Below are positions 50,567 through 60,008 of a stretch of DNA of 64,000 nucleotides, in pieces. The notes beneath the pieces were generated by a model. It ran no database searches. It was not told the origin of the DNA and was given only the letters and a program-made list of their open reading frames with translations. Position 1 is the first letter of the stretch. Every line of letters starts with the position of its first letter. The DNA comes from Rhodopila sp965276935 (lineage in GTDB: Bacteria; Pseudomonadota; Alphaproteobacteria; Acetobacterales; Acetobacteraceae), in NCBI RefSeq assembly GCF_965276935.1, contig NZ_CBDIBS010000001.1:62001-126000 (forward strand), given 5' to 3'. The position numbers and the translations under genes were made by a program.

Positions 50567-51874
50567 ATGAAATCCATCCTGCTGCTCGCCAGCCTGCTGA
50601 CGCTCGCTGCCGGAGGCGCATTGGCAGGCGAGCGCGGGTCTCCCACACCAGCGTGTCCGCAAGGCGTGCTGACCCTGCGCCTGCTGCGTTCCATCAACAA
50701 TCCACCACAGCCGGATGTGGTCGGCACCTGGGAAGCCGCCAATCCCTGCGTGACGATCGAGGTAAACGAGGTGCCATTCGGTCAGCTCGCCGACAAGATC
50801 AGCGTGCTCGCCGCATCGGGCAATCCGCCCGACATCTTCGGCTATGACGGGCCGAACACCGCCAGCTACGCCGCCGCCGGAATGCTGCTGCCGCTGGATG
50901 CCTACCTGCCCGCCGGGTTCAAGGACGATGTCACGCGGGCGTCGCTGACCGAGCACAGCTACCTCGGCAAACTCTATTCGCCGGGCACGCAGCAGACCAC
51001 CCTGGCGATGTTTTACAATGCAACGCTGCTCGACAAGCTCGATATCCATCCGCCGACTGATCTGAACTCCGGCTGGACCTGGGCGCAGGCGCTGGAGGCA
51101 ATGCAGAAGTGCCAGCAGGGGAGGGGCGACGACGTCGCCGTCTGGGGCCTGGCACCCAGCCACTTCGGCACCGGCCAACCTGGCTTCGTGTATCGCGACC
51201 TGCTGTTCGAGCGCAGCGCCGGCGATCCCAAGGCGCCAAAGGACAGCAGCGCCTACAAGACCTATTTCGCCATTTCGCCGGACGGCAAGACCGCGGAGGG
51301 GTGGCTGAACACGCCACAAGCCGTTGCCGGCGCCACCTTCTACCGCGACCTGTTCAACGTCGCCAAGGTGACGCCAAAGGCCGGCATCCCAACCGCGTTC
51401 CAGGACGGCAAGGCGTGCTTCACACTCGACACCTCGTATTTCATGGCCGGGCTGATCAAGAATGATCCTGGCTTCAAATGGGGCGTGACGCCGCTGCCCT
51501 ACATCAAGACGCCGATCGTGCACACCGGCAGCGTCACCCTCGGCGTCAGCCGCAAGACGAAGTACCCGGCGCAGGCCGCGAAGTTCGTGATCGACGTCAG
51601 CACAGGTTTGCCGGCCGTGGAATACGCCCACCGTGCCCGCATCCTGCCGGTGCTGAAATCGGTGCGCGACAAGATGCCGGAATTGAACGAATACCCGCTG
51701 TCCATCTTCTATCAGGAGCTGGTGCAGTGGGGCCAGCCACGGCCGCCTTCGCCGCACTTCGCGCAATACGACAAGATCGTGTCCGACGCGCTGCGCGACA
51801 TCGCCTACGGCGCCGATCCGAAAACCCGGCTTGATGCGGCGGCGCGCACCTTGCAGCCGATCCTGAGCCGCTGA
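50567..51874 (+). CDS. Sugar-type (family 1) ABC transporter substrate-binding protein
   Basis: The 435-residue protein has a signal peptide ending Gly-Gly-Ala-Leu-Ala, then Val-Leu-Thr-Leu-Arg ... Val-Gly-Thr-Trp-Glu ... Pro-Asp-Ile-Phe-Gly-Tyr-Asp. It also has Thr-Leu-Ala-Met-Phe-Tyr-Asn and Gly-Trp-Thr-Trp, as in UgpB/MalE-like binding proteins. It lies 32 bases after the nucleoside hydrolase gene. The ligand is probably a nucleoside or glycoside, inferred from context. Confidence 0.9.
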   Translation: MKSILLLASLLTLAAGGALAGERGSPTPACPQGVLTLRLLRSINNPPQPDVVGTWEAANPCVTIEVNEVPFGQLADKISVLAASGNPPDIFGYDGPNTASYAAAGMLLPLDAYLPAGFKDDVTRASLTEHSYLGKLYSPGTQQTTLAMFYNATLLDKLDIHPPTDLNSGWTWAQALEAMQKCQQGRGDDVAVWGLAPSHFGTGQPGFVYRDLLFERSAGDPKAPKDSSAYKTYFAISPDGKTAEGWLNTPQAVAGATFYRDLFNVAKVTPKAGIPTAFQDGKACFTLDTSYFMAGLIKNDPGFKWGVTPLPYIKTPIVHTGSVTLGVSRKTKYPAQAAKFVIDVSTGLPAVEYAHRARILPVLKSVRDKMPELNEYPLSIFYQELVQWGQPRPPSPHFAQYDKIVSDALRDIAYGADPKTRLDAAARTLQPILSR

Positions 51875-51882
51875 CCCGCCCG

Positions 51883-52797
51883 GTGACCGGCGCCCGCCGC
51901 CGGCCGCGCGCCTCCCACGCACGGCGGCGCCTGCGGCACGGCGCCACCATTGCCGCCTTCATCGGCCCGTTCCTGTTGCTGCTGGCGGTGTTCCAGTATC
52001 TGCCAGTGGCCAGAATGATGCGCGACAGCCTGTACAGCTACCAGCTTCTCAACCCGGACGAGCGACTTTTCGTCGGGCTGGAAAACTATGTCGAGCTGTT
52101 CACCGATCCAGACACGCTGCGGTCCTTCAGCGTGACGTTCGGATTTGCCGCCGGCACCATCGTCGTGGTGATCCCGCTGTCCTTCCTGCTGGCGGTCTAC
52201 CTGAACGGCAGGCTGCCGATGCGCGCGGTGGTGCGCACCGTGGTGTTCCTGCCCGTGGTGACCTCGGCGGTGGTCATCGCCACCATGTGGACCTTCCTGC
52301 TCGATCCGGCCAACGGGCTGATCAACGGCGCGCTGGCGGGGCTGGATCTGCCGCGGCTGGCGTTCCTGACCAGCAAGGCGCAGGCACTGCCCTCTGTCGT
52401 GCTGGTCACCGTCTGGCAGCAGCTTGGCTTTGCAACAATCCTGTTCCTGTCGGGCTTGCAGGGCATTCCCGCCGAACTGGAGGACGCCGCGCGGGTCGAC
52501 GGCGCCTCCGGATTGCAGCGCCTGCGCCACGTGGTCCTGCCGCTGCTGGGGCGCACCACGCTGTTCGTGGTGGTGATCATGACGGTGTTCGCGCTGCAAT
52601 CCTTCGCACCGCCGCTGATCATGACCGGCGGCGGGCCTGAAGGCACCACCAACTTCGTCGTCTACAACATCTACCAGACCGCCTTCAGCTTGCAGCAGCC
52701 CGGCATGGCATCGGCGATCTCCACGGTGTTCATGTTCATCGTGCTTGGGATCAGCCTGGTGCAGATGGGCCTGCTGCGCACGAAGTGGAACTACTAG
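51883..52797 (+). CDS. Sugar-type ABC transporter permease, UgpA/MalF type
   Basis: The 304-residue permease starts with GTG, has a basic leader and six helices. It has the EAA loop Ile-Pro-Ala-Glu-Leu-Glu-Asp-Ala-Ala-Arg-Val-Asp-Gly-Ala. It follows the binding-protein gene by eight bases. Confidence 0.92.
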   Translation: MTGARRRPRASHARRRLRHGATIAAFIGPFLLLLAVFQYLPVARMMRDSLYSYQLLNPDERLFVGLENYVELFTDPDTLRSFSVTFGFAAGTIVVVIPLSFLLAVYLNGRLPMRAVVRTVVFLPVVTSAVVIATMWTFLLDPANGLINGALAGLDLPRLAFLTSKAQALPSVVLVTVWQQLGFATILFLSGLQGIPAELEDAARVDGASGLQRLRHVVLPLLGRTTLFVVVIMTVFALQSFAPPLIMTGGGPEGTTNFVVYNIYQTAFSLQQPGMASAISTVFMFIVLGISLVQMGLLRTKWNY

Positions 52798-52798
52798 C

Positions 52799-53641
52799 GT
52801 GCCACGCGCCATGCTGCGCGGTGCGGCCGCCGCCGCCATCCTGGCGATCATCGTCGTGGTGTTCCTGTTGCCCTATGCCTGGATCGTCGCCTCCTCGTTC
52901 AAGCCGCAGGCAACCATCTTCCGCGACCTTAATCCGGTAAGCTGGCGCAGCTTCGTCCCGACCAACCCGACCCTGGACAACGTCATCCACCTGTTCACCC
53001 AGCGCGGCGTCGGGCGTGCCTTGCTGAATTCCGCCGTCATCTCCGCCTGTCAGGTGGTTGGCACGCTGATCCTGTGCACGCTGGCCGCCTACGGGCTGAC
53101 GCGCATCCGCTTCCGCGGCAGCAACATCGTGTTCGTGCTGATCCTGATGACATTCCTGCTACCTATCGAATCGCTGATAGTGCCACTCTATCAGGTGGTC
53201 GCCGATATCGGCCTGCAGGACACCTTGATCGCCGCGTTCATTCCGTGGATCGCCAGTCCGTTCGGCCTGTTCCTGCTGCGCCAGGCGTTCGAGGAACTGC
53301 CGCGCGAACTCGACGACGCCGCGACCATAGACGGCGCCGGCCACTTCCGCATCTTCTGGAGCATCATCCTGCCCAACGTGCGCACCGCGTTGGCGACCCT
53401 CGCCCTGGTGACGTTCCTGTTCTCCTGGAACAGCTTCCTGTGGCCGCTGGTGATCCTGCAATCGCCGGAGAACCAGGTGATACAACTCGCCATCGCACAA
53501 TCCGTGGCGCCTGGGCAACTGCCGAACTGGGGCGAGACATTCGCCGGCGCGATGATCGCGACGCTGCCACTGATTCTGCTGTTCCTGTTCCTGCAACGCT
53601 TCTTCGTCCGCGGGATCGCCGTAACGGGGATAAAAGGTTAG
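52799..53641 (+). CDS. Sugar-type ABC transporter permease, UgpE/MalG type
   Basis: The 280-residue permease starts with GTG (Met-Leu-Arg-Gly at 52811 is an alternative). It has six helices and the EAA loop Leu-Pro-Arg-Glu-Leu-Asp-Asp-Ala-Ala-Thr-Ile-Asp-Gly-Ala. It ends the operon. No ATP-binding subunit follows, so the importer must share a UgpC/MalK-type ATPase encoded elsewhere. Confidence 0.92.
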   Translation: MPRAMLRGAAAAAILAIIVVVFLLPYAWIVASSFKPQATIFRDLNPVSWRSFVPTNPTLDNVIHLFTQRGVGRALLNSAVISACQVVGTLILCTLAAYGLTRIRFRGSNIVFVLILMTFLLPIESLIVPLYQVVADIGLQDTLIAAFIPWIASPFGLFLLRQAFEELPRELDDAATIDGAGHFRIFWSIILPNVRTALATLALVTFLFSWNSFLWPLVILQSPENQVIQLAIAQSVAPGQLPNWGETFAGAMIATLPLILLFLFLQRFFVRGIAVTGIKG

Positions 53642-53683
53642 CTTCAGCCCCCCCGCAGCCTTCGTCGTCGTGAGCCCTGATCG

Positions 53684-54985
53684 TCACGGCACTGCTTCCC
53701 CCGCCACCACAACCTGTTCCGGCTTTCCCAGCATCAACAGCATAGCGGTTCCCAGCAACGCGAACGCCACGATCGGCAGCATCGCCAGCGGATAGCTGTG
53801 CGTCGCATCAAAGATCCAGCCCATCAGCGTGTTGCAGATGAACCCGCATCCCGTCCCCATCGCATTGACCATCGCAATACCCGCGGCTGCGCTCGGAGCG
53901 GCCAGGTAGTCCGAGGTCAACGCCCAGAATGGCCCTCGCGTAATTGACGTGCAGACCACGCACACGCACAGCAACCCGATTGTCGGCATCAACCCGGTGA
54001 ACGGCACACACAGCGCCAACGCCACGCCACTCAGCCCCAACGGTATCGCGGTGTGCCACAGCCGCTCGTTCTTGCGGTCCGACCGCTGACCCCACCAAAT
54101 CATCGCCGCGGCCGAGAACACGTAGGGCAGGGCGTTCAACCAGCCCACCTGCGAATTGCTCAGCCCGAAGGACTTGATGAATTGCGGCTGCCACAACGCC
54201 AGGCCCGAGCTGGCCGTCGCGCCGCCGGCGTAGACAATCGCCAGCGCCAGCACGGTCGGGTTGCGCACCACCCGCCAGGCCGACCCCTGGGCGACACGCC
54301 TCGCCTGCCGCCGTTCGCTGTCCAGCCGCTCGGTCAGCCAGGCCCGCTGTTCCGCGGTCAACCAGTTCGCGTGCTCGGGCCTGTCGGTCAGCCAGATCAG
54401 GCAGACGAAGCCCAGCAGTATTGCGGGCACGGCCTCCAGGATGAACACCCATTGCCAGCCGCGCAGGCCGAGCAATCCGTCGAAGCCGAGCAGGGTCGCG
54501 GAAATGGGGGAGCCGATGAAGCCGGCGACGGGGATGGCGACCATGAAGATGCCGACGATCCGCGCCCGCTGCGCCGCCGGGAACCAGTAGGTCAGATACA
54601 GGATCACACCCGGAAAGAAGCCGGCCTCCGCCGCCCCCAGGATAAAGCGGACGATGACAAAGGACGCGGGACCGGCGACGGCCGCCATGCCGGCGGACAC
54701 CAGGCCCCAGCTTATCATGATCCGGCAGATCCACGTCCGCGCGCCGTACTTCTCCAGCGCCAGGTTGCTTGGCACCTCGAACAGGAAGTAGCCGACAAAG
54801 AAGATACCGCCGCCCAGGCCGAACACGGTGCCGCTGAGGCCGATGTCCTTGTTCATCTGCAGCGCCGCGAAACCGGCATTGGTGCGGTCGATGTAGCAGA
54901 TCAGATAAGCCAGCATCAGGAACGGCAGCAGACGGAGGCTTACCCGCCGCAGTGTCGCGGCCTCCAGCGCGCCGGGTTCGGCCAT
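53684..54985 (-). CDS. MFS transporter, anion:cation symporter (phthalate/tartrate-like) type
   Basis: The 433-residue protein has twelve predicted helices with family signatures Cys-Tyr-Ile-Asp-Arg-Thr-Asn near residue 30, Tyr-Phe-Leu-Phe-Glu-Val-Pro-Ser-Asn and Arg-Phe-Ile-Leu-Gly-Ala-Ala-Glu-Ala-Gly-Phe-Phe-Pro-Gly. Such carriers import organic acids. The ATG at 54983-54985 follows GGGAGGGTAAC. It is convergent with the ABC operon and divergent from ctaD; no catabolic partner adjoins it. Confidence 0.9.
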   Translation of the reverse strand: MAEPGALEAATLRRVSLRLLPFLMLAYLICYIDRTNAGFAALQMNKDIGLSGTVFGLGGGIFFVGYFLFEVPSNLALEKYGARTWICRIMISWGLVSAGMAAVAGPASFVIVRFILGAAEAGFFPGVILYLTYWFPAAQRARIVGIFMVAIPVAGFIGSPISATLLGFDGLLGLRGWQWVFILEAVPAILLGFVCLIWLTDRPEHANWLTAEQRAWLTERLDSERRQARRVAQGSAWRVVRNPTVLALAIVYAGGATASSGLALWQPQFIKSFGLSNSQVGWLNALPYVFSAAAMIWWGQRSDRKNERLWHTAIPLGLSGVALALCVPFTGLMPTIGLLCVCVVCTSITRGPFWALTSDYLAAPSAAAGIAMVNAMGTGCGFICNTLMGWIFDATHSYPLAMLPIVAFALLGTAMLLMLGKPEQVVVAGEAVP

Positions 54986-55181
54986 GTTACCCTCCCTTGC
55001 TGCCGGCTGTGATCGCTCGGCCTGAACACAGCCTGCCGGACGCGCCGGACGCCGGTCAACGCCGCATTGCATGATGAATCATCGAGGCAATCCTTGATCG
55101 GGACTTGCTGACGGCGGATGTTCGCCTTAATGCCACTCCGAGTAACCCAAGCGGGATCTGCGCCAAGCCGGAGAACGACGC

Positions 55182-56774
55182 GTGTCAGTCACTACACACG
55201 ACCACGAACATGACCACCACGGCCACACCCCCGGATTTGTGGCGCGCTGGCTGTTCAGCACCAACCACAAGGACATCGGCACGCTGTATCTGCTGTTCGC
55301 CGGGCTGGCCGGGACGGTCGGCGGTGCGCTGTCGATGATTATGCGGGCGCAGTTGCAACACCCGCACGGCACCATCGTCTCCACTGGGCAGGAGTGGAAC
55401 ACGATCATCACCTCGCACGGCCTGATCATGATCTTCTTCACGGTCATGCCGGCGCTGATCGGCGGCTTCGGCAACTGGTTCATCCCGCTGATGATTGGCG
55501 CGCCCGACATGGCGTTCCCGCGGCTGAACAATATCAGCTTCTGGCTGCTGCCGCCGGCGTTCGTGCTGATCATGACCGGCCTGTACCTGGGCGAGTCCGG
55601 CACCGGCTGGACGCTGTATCCGCCGCTGTCGCTGTCCACCTACGAAAGCGGCATCGGCATGGATTGCACGCTGTTCGCGCTGCATCTGGCGGGCATCTCG
55701 TCGCTGCTCGGATCGATGAACTTCATCGTCACCATTTTCAACATGCGCGCCCCCGGCATGACCCTGCACAAGATGCCGCTGTTCATTTGGGCGGAGCTGG
55801 TCACCGCGTTCCTGCTGCTGCTGGCGGTCCCCGTGCTGGCCGGCGCCATCACCATGCTGATCTGCGACCGCAATTTCGGCACCGCCTTCTTTGACCCGAC
55901 CGGCGGCGGCGATCCGGTACTGTTCCAGCACCTGTTCTGGTTCTTCGGCCACCCCGAGGTCTACATCATGATCCTGCCGGCCTTCGGGATCGTCAGCCAC
56001 GTGGTTTCGACCTTCAGCCACAAGCCGATCTTCGGCTACCTCGGCATGGTCTACGCGATGATCGCCATCGGAGTGGTCGGCTTCGTCGTGTGGGCGCACC
56101 ACATGTTCATCTCCGGCATCGACGTGGACACACGCGCCTACTTCATGGCTGCGACCTTGGTGATCGCGGTGCCGACCGGCATCAAGATCTTCTCCTGGAT
56201 CGCCACGATGTGGGGCGGCTCGATCGAGTTCAAGACGCCGATGCTGTGGGCGATCGGGTTCATCTTCGTCTTCACCATCGGCGGCGTCACCGGCGTGGTG
56301 CTGGCCAATGCCGGCATCGACGAGATCGTGCACAACACCTATTACGTCGTGGCGCACTTCCATTACGTGCTGTCGCTGGGCGCCGTGTTCGGCATCTTCG
56401 CCGGCTTCTACTACTGGATCGGCAAGATGTCCGGCCACCAATATCCGGAGTTCTGGGGCAAGGTGCATTTCTGGCTGTTCTTCGCCGGCGTCAACCTGAC
56501 CTTCTTTCCGCAGCACTTCCTCGGCCTGTCCGGCATGCCGCGCCGCTATCCGGACTATCCGGACGCCTTCGCCGGCTGGAACCTGATCTCATCGCTCGGT
56601 GCCTACCTCAGCGGCGTGTCAATGTTGGTGTTCGTCTATGTCCTGTTCAGGACGTTCACCTCACAGGCGCATGTCGCCGACAACTATTGGGGAGAGGGTG
56701 CCACGACCCTGGAATGGACCCAGACCTCGCCGCCCGCGCACCATACCTACCTGGAACTTCCGCGCATTCGCTGA
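55182..56774 (+). CDS. ctaD: aa3-type cytochrome c oxidase subunit I
   Basis: The 530-residue, twelve-helix protein has the haem-copper core: Thr-Ser-His-Gly (low-spin haem), His-Pro-Glu-Val-Tyr (CuB His and cross-linked Tyr, gating Glu), His-His (CuB pair), Ser-His-Lys-Pro (K-channel Lys) and Ala-His-Phe-His-Tyr-Val (haem a3 and haem a His). All key residues are present. GTG start with GGAG ten bases upstream. The N-terminus has an unusual run with seven His in nine residues, Asp/Glu interspersed. Subunits II, III and haem O synthase genes are not adjacent, which is uncommon. Confidence 0.94.
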   Translation: MSVTTHDHEHDHHGHTPGFVARWLFSTNHKDIGTLYLLFAGLAGTVGGALSMIMRAQLQHPHGTIVSTGQEWNTIITSHGLIMIFFTVMPALIGGFGNWFIPLMIGAPDMAFPRLNNISFWLLPPAFVLIMTGLYLGESGTGWTLYPPLSLSTYESGIGMDCTLFALHLAGISSLLGSMNFIVTIFNMRAPGMTLHKMPLFIWAELVTAFLLLLAVPVLAGAITMLICDRNFGTAFFDPTGGGDPVLFQHLFWFFGHPEVYIMILPAFGIVSHVVSTFSHKPIFGYLGMVYAMIAIGVVGFVVWAHHMFISGIDVDTRAYFMAATLVIAVPTGIKIFSWIATMWGGSIEFKTPMLWAIGFIFVFTIGGVTGVVLANAGIDEIVHNTYYVVAHFHYVLSLGAVFGIFAGFYYWIGKMSGHQYPEFWGKVHFWLFFAGVNLTFFPQHFLGLSGMPRRYPDYPDAFAGWNLISSLGAYLSGVSMLVFVYVLFRTFTSQAHVADNYWGEGATTLEWTQTSPPAHHTYLELPRIR

Positions 56775-56816
56775 ATCCGATTGCCCGTGGACGAGTCGAT
56801 ATGGCAAGAAACCGCC

Positions 56817-57800
56817 ATGTCGACCCGCCGCACATTGCTGGCTTGCGCTGTTCCCGCGGTCCTTGCAGCATACGCCCGCGTGCAGCCGGCGCAGGCCGCC
56901 CCGGCGGGCAACAGTTTCCACGACTTCCTGACTGAAGTCCGCACGCAGGCGAAGCGGGCTGGCATCGCCTCCGCGACGCTGGATCGGGCCTTTGCCGGCG
57001 TTACGCCGAACCAGAAGGTGCTGGAGCGCGACCGCCACCAGCCTGAATTCAGCATGACCTGGGCGCGCTATCGAACACTGGTGATCACCGACAAGCGCAT
57101 CGTCGATGGCCGTCAGGCGGTGGCGGCGAACCGTGCCTTGTTTCGTCGGGTCCAGGAGCGCTTCGGCGTCGCGCCTGGGGTCATCGCCGGCATCTGGGGG
57201 TTGGAGTCCAGCTTCGGCACCGGCACCGGCGACTTTCCGGTGGTGGAAGCTCTTGCCACCCTGGCCTGGGAAGGCCGTCGTGCGGCCTTCTTTCGCGGCG
57301 AACTGCTGGCCGCGCTGAAGATCCTGGATCACGGCGACATCGCACCCGCCGGCATGACCGGCTCCTACGCCGGCGCCATGGGGCAGCCGCAGTTCATGCC
57401 AACCAGCTACCTGCGCTACGCCATCGATTTCGACGGCCACGGGCGCCGCGACATCTGGACCAGCAATGCGGATGTGCTGGGCTCCATCGCCAACTACCTG
57501 GCGCAGTCCGGCTGGCAAGACGGGCAGACCTGGGGACAGACGGTCTCGGTTCCGTCGGGTTTCGCGGCGGACGGGCGCGATGCCAGGCGCCCGCTGAGCG
57601 AATGGGCGCGCGCTGGCGTGCGTCCAATCGGCGGAAGCTGGGCGGCCTCGCCCGATACGCCGGCCGGGATCGTGGCGCCGGACGGGACGGGCGGTGAGAC
57701 CTTTGCCGTCTTCGGCAATTTCACTGCGATCCGGCGATACAACCCGTCGGATTTCTACGCGATCGCGGTCGGCCTGATCGGCGACCAGGTGCTGGCGTGA
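56817..57800 (+). CDS. mltB: Lytic murein transglycosylase (MltB-like)
   Basis: The 327-residue protein has a signal peptide (Ser-Thr-Arg-Arg-Thr-Leu-Leu, cleavage after Pro-Ala-Gln-Ala-Ala). The SLT_2 domain has catalytic Glu in Gly-Ile-Trp-Gly-Leu-Glu-Ser-Ser-Phe-Gly, plus Gly-Ala-Met-Gly-Gln-Pro-Gln-Phe-Met-Pro-Thr-Ser. No lipobox Cys, so it is probably soluble periplasmic. It cleaves peptidoglycan glycan strands. It begins a plus-strand cell-wall cluster with rlpA and a D,D-carboxypeptidase. Confidence 0.92.
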   Translation: MSTRRTLLACAVPAVLAAYARVQPAQAAPAGNSFHDFLTEVRTQAKRAGIASATLDRAFAGVTPNQKVLERDRHQPEFSMTWARYRTLVITDKRIVDGRQAVAANRALFRRVQERFGVAPGVIAGIWGLESSFGTGTGDFPVVEALATLAWEGRRAAFFRGELLAALKILDHGDIAPAGMTGSYAGAMGQPQFMPTSYLRYAIDFDGHGRRDIWTSNADVLGSIANYLAQSGWQDGQTWGQTVSVPSGFAADGRDARRPLSEWARAGVRPIGGSWAASPDTPAGIVAPDGTGGETFAVFGNFTAIRRYNPSDFYAIAVGLIGDQVLA

Positions 57801-57873
57801 TGCGGTTTCGCGGCATGCGGACGGGATCGTCCAGCCACGGCCCAAGGATCAGGCGCCGCGCCGCCCGCCCGCG

Positions 57874-58758
57874 ATGACTAGGCGGTTTTTCCTTCCGGTC
57901 ACCCTTGCTGCCCTGCTGCTCCACGCCTGCACCCAGCCGCCAAAACCCGATCCGCATTACGTGCTCGGCCCGCCCTACCAGTCCGGCGGCGTCTGGTTCT
58001 ATCCACGCGACTCCGACGATCTGGATGAAACTGGCTTGGCCGCTGTCCTGACAGGGGCGCACCCGCCGCTGACCACGGACGGGGAGGTATTTGATCAGAC
58101 CGCGCTGGCCGCCGCGCATCCCACGCTCCAGCTTCCCGCCATCGCGCGGCTTACCAACCTGGAAAACGGTCTGCAGGTGATGGTCCGGCTGAACGACCGT
58201 GGCAATCCGGATCCGCGGCGGCTGGTGCAGGTTACCCGTCGTACCGCGACGTTGCTCGGGATGTCGCAAACCGGCATCGGCCGCGTCCGGCTTCAGGTCC
58301 TGCCGGTGGAAAGCCGAGCAGCGGTGGAGGCTGTGCCGGGCGCGCCAAAACTGGCGATCAGCCCGGCGCCGCGCGGGCCGGTGGAGGTCGTGCAGCTTGC
58401 GCCGCCATCCGGTGTGCGCCAGGGCAGGGGACGCCCGCTGGCGGACGCTGCCGTCATCAAGCCGATAGACGAAACGATCGTTACACCACCGCTGCGCCTG
58501 CCGGAGGCCGTGGTGCGGACAATCCCCCAGCCGAACCGCCTGATGGTGCGGCTGGATACCTTCGACGCGTTACATAATGCAGCCGTGCAGCAGGCGAAAA
58601 TGAGCGGCGCCGGCGCCCGGATCGTTGCTTTCCAGGAAGGGCGGACCCGCCAGTTCCGCGTGCAGATCGGACCGCTCCAGGATGTCGCCCGCGCCGATGC
58701 TGTCTTGCTCCAGGCGCTTGAATACGGGATACCTGATGCCCGCATCGTCATCGATTAA
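57874..58758 (+). CDS. rlpA: RlpA-like septal lipoprotein with SPOR domain
   Basis: The 294-residue protein has a lipoprotein signal with Leu-Leu-His-Ala-Cys. A double-psi barrel (about residues 50-130, with Glu-Thr-Gly-Leu-Ala and Val-Arg-Leu-Asn-Asp-Arg-Gly) is followed by a C-terminal SPOR-like domain (about 220-294) that binds denuded glycan. RlpA acts at the septum as a lytic transglycosylase or structural factor. The canonical Gly-Lys/Ser-Tyr-Tyr segment of the barrel is modified (Leu-Ala-Ala-Val-Leu-Thr-Gly-Ala-His), so catalytic activity is uncertain. Confidence 0.88.
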   Translation: MTRRFFLPVTLAALLLHACTQPPKPDPHYVLGPPYQSGGVWFYPRDSDDLDETGLAAVLTGAHPPLTTDGEVFDQTALAAAHPTLQLPAIARLTNLENGLQVMVRLNDRGNPDPRRLVQVTRRTATLLGMSQTGIGRVRLQVLPVESRAAVEAVPGAPKLAISPAPRGPVEVVQLAPPSGVRQGRGRPLADAAVIKPIDETIVTPPLRLPEAVVRTIPQPNRLMVRLDTFDALHNAAVQQAKMSGAGARIVAFQEGRTRQFRVQIGPLQDVARADAVLLQALEYGIPDARIVID

Positions 58759-58775
58759 CAGAAGGTTCCGTCGCG

Positions 58776-60008
58776 ATGCTGACCCGTCGTAGTGGCTTGC
58801 TGGCGTCCGTGTTGACCACGTTGCTTCCCACCGGCGCCATGCCGGCGTTCGCGCAAAGACATCCGTCGGCGGGGGCGCATTCGGGTGCCGGAAGCAGGAA
58901 GTTCAAGGAGCCGGCACCAACCGGCTCCCCGGCGGATACCCCGCTCGGCCCGGTCGATACCACCGCCCGCTGGGCCTATGGAATGGATTTCACAACCGGC
59001 GCCACCTTGCTGGAAAAGCAGGCGGACGAGGAGATGCCGCCGTCCTCGATGACCAAGCTGATGACGGTATATCTGGTGTACGAACGCCTGAAGCAGGGCC
59101 GCCTGAAGCTGGACGATGAACTGCCGGTCACCGAAAAGGCCTGGCGGATGCAGGGGTCAAAGATGTTCGTGCCGATCGGCGGCTCGGTGAAGGTGGAGGA
59201 CCTGATCCGCGGCGTGATCGTGCAGTCCGGCAACGACGCGGCGATCGTATTGGCCGAGGCACTCGGCGGTTCCGAGGAAGGCTTCGTCGACCTGATGAAC
59301 AAGAAGGCGGCTGAACTTGGCCTGACCCATTCCTATTTCAAGAACTGCACCGGCTGGCCCGACCCAGACCAGCACATGAGCGCCCGGGACATCGCCGTCC
59401 TGGCCGGCCGGATCATTCACGACTTCCCGGAATATTACCACTACGACGCGGAAAAATCATTCCGCTACAACGGCATCGACCAAGGCAACCGCAATCCGAT
59501 GGTGCAGCGTGGCACGGCGGACGGCTTGAAGACCGGACACACCGAGGCCGGTGGCTACGGCCTGGTGGTCAGCTCCAGGCGCAACGACCGCCGCGTGATC
59601 CTGGTGCTGAACGGCATGAACTCCATGCATGAACGCGCCGAGGAGTCGGAACGGTTGATGGACTGGCTGTTCTTCAACTTCGAGGACGTCACCCTGTTCA
59701 CCGCCGGCGATGTGGTGGACAGCGTGCCGGTGTGGCTGGGCACCGAGCGGACGGTGCCGCTGGTGGCCGGTCGCGACCTGATCGTGACGATGCCGCGCAA
59801 CTGGCGGCAGAAGGCCTCGATCAAGGTCAGCTATGACGCCCCGCTGCGCGCCCCCGTGACAAAGGGCGCCACGGTCGGCAAGCTGACGGTGACGGGAGAA
59901 GGCGTCCCCCAGATGGACGTGCCGCTGCTCGCCGCCGAGGATGTCGGGCGGCTGGGCTTGCCGGGACGTGCCATGGCGGTGCTGTCGAAGTATGTGACCG
60001 GAACGTGA
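58776..60008 (+). CDS. dacA: D-alanyl-D-alanine carboxypeptidase (PBP5/6 type)
   Basis: The 410-residue enzyme has a signal peptide (cleavage after Met-Pro-Ala-Phe-Ala). It has the three penicillin-binding motifs: Ser91-Met-Thr-Lys94, Ser-Gly-Asn near 152, and Lys-Thr-Gly-His-Thr. A C-terminal beta domain and an end that could form an amphipathic anchor follow. It trims the pentapeptide of peptidoglycan. The stop overlaps the GTG start of tmk. Confidence 0.93.
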   Translation: MLTRRSGLLASVLTTLLPTGAMPAFAQRHPSAGAHSGAGSRKFKEPAPTGSPADTPLGPVDTTARWAYGMDFTTGATLLEKQADEEMPPSSMTKLMTVYLVYERLKQGRLKLDDELPVTEKAWRMQGSKMFVPIGGSVKVEDLIRGVIVQSGNDAAIVLAEALGGSEEGFVDLMNKKAAELGLTHSYFKNCTGWPDPDQHMSARDIAVLAGRIIHDFPEYYHYDAEKSFRYNGIDQGNRNPMVQRGTADGLKTGHTEAGGYGLVVSSRRNDRRVILVLNGMNSMHERAEESERLMDWLFFNFEDVTLFTAGDVVDSVPVWLGTERTVPLVAGRDLIVTMPRNWRQKASIKVSYDAPLRAPVTKGATVGKLTVTGEGVPQMDVPLLAAEDVGRLGLPGRAMAVLSKYVTGT

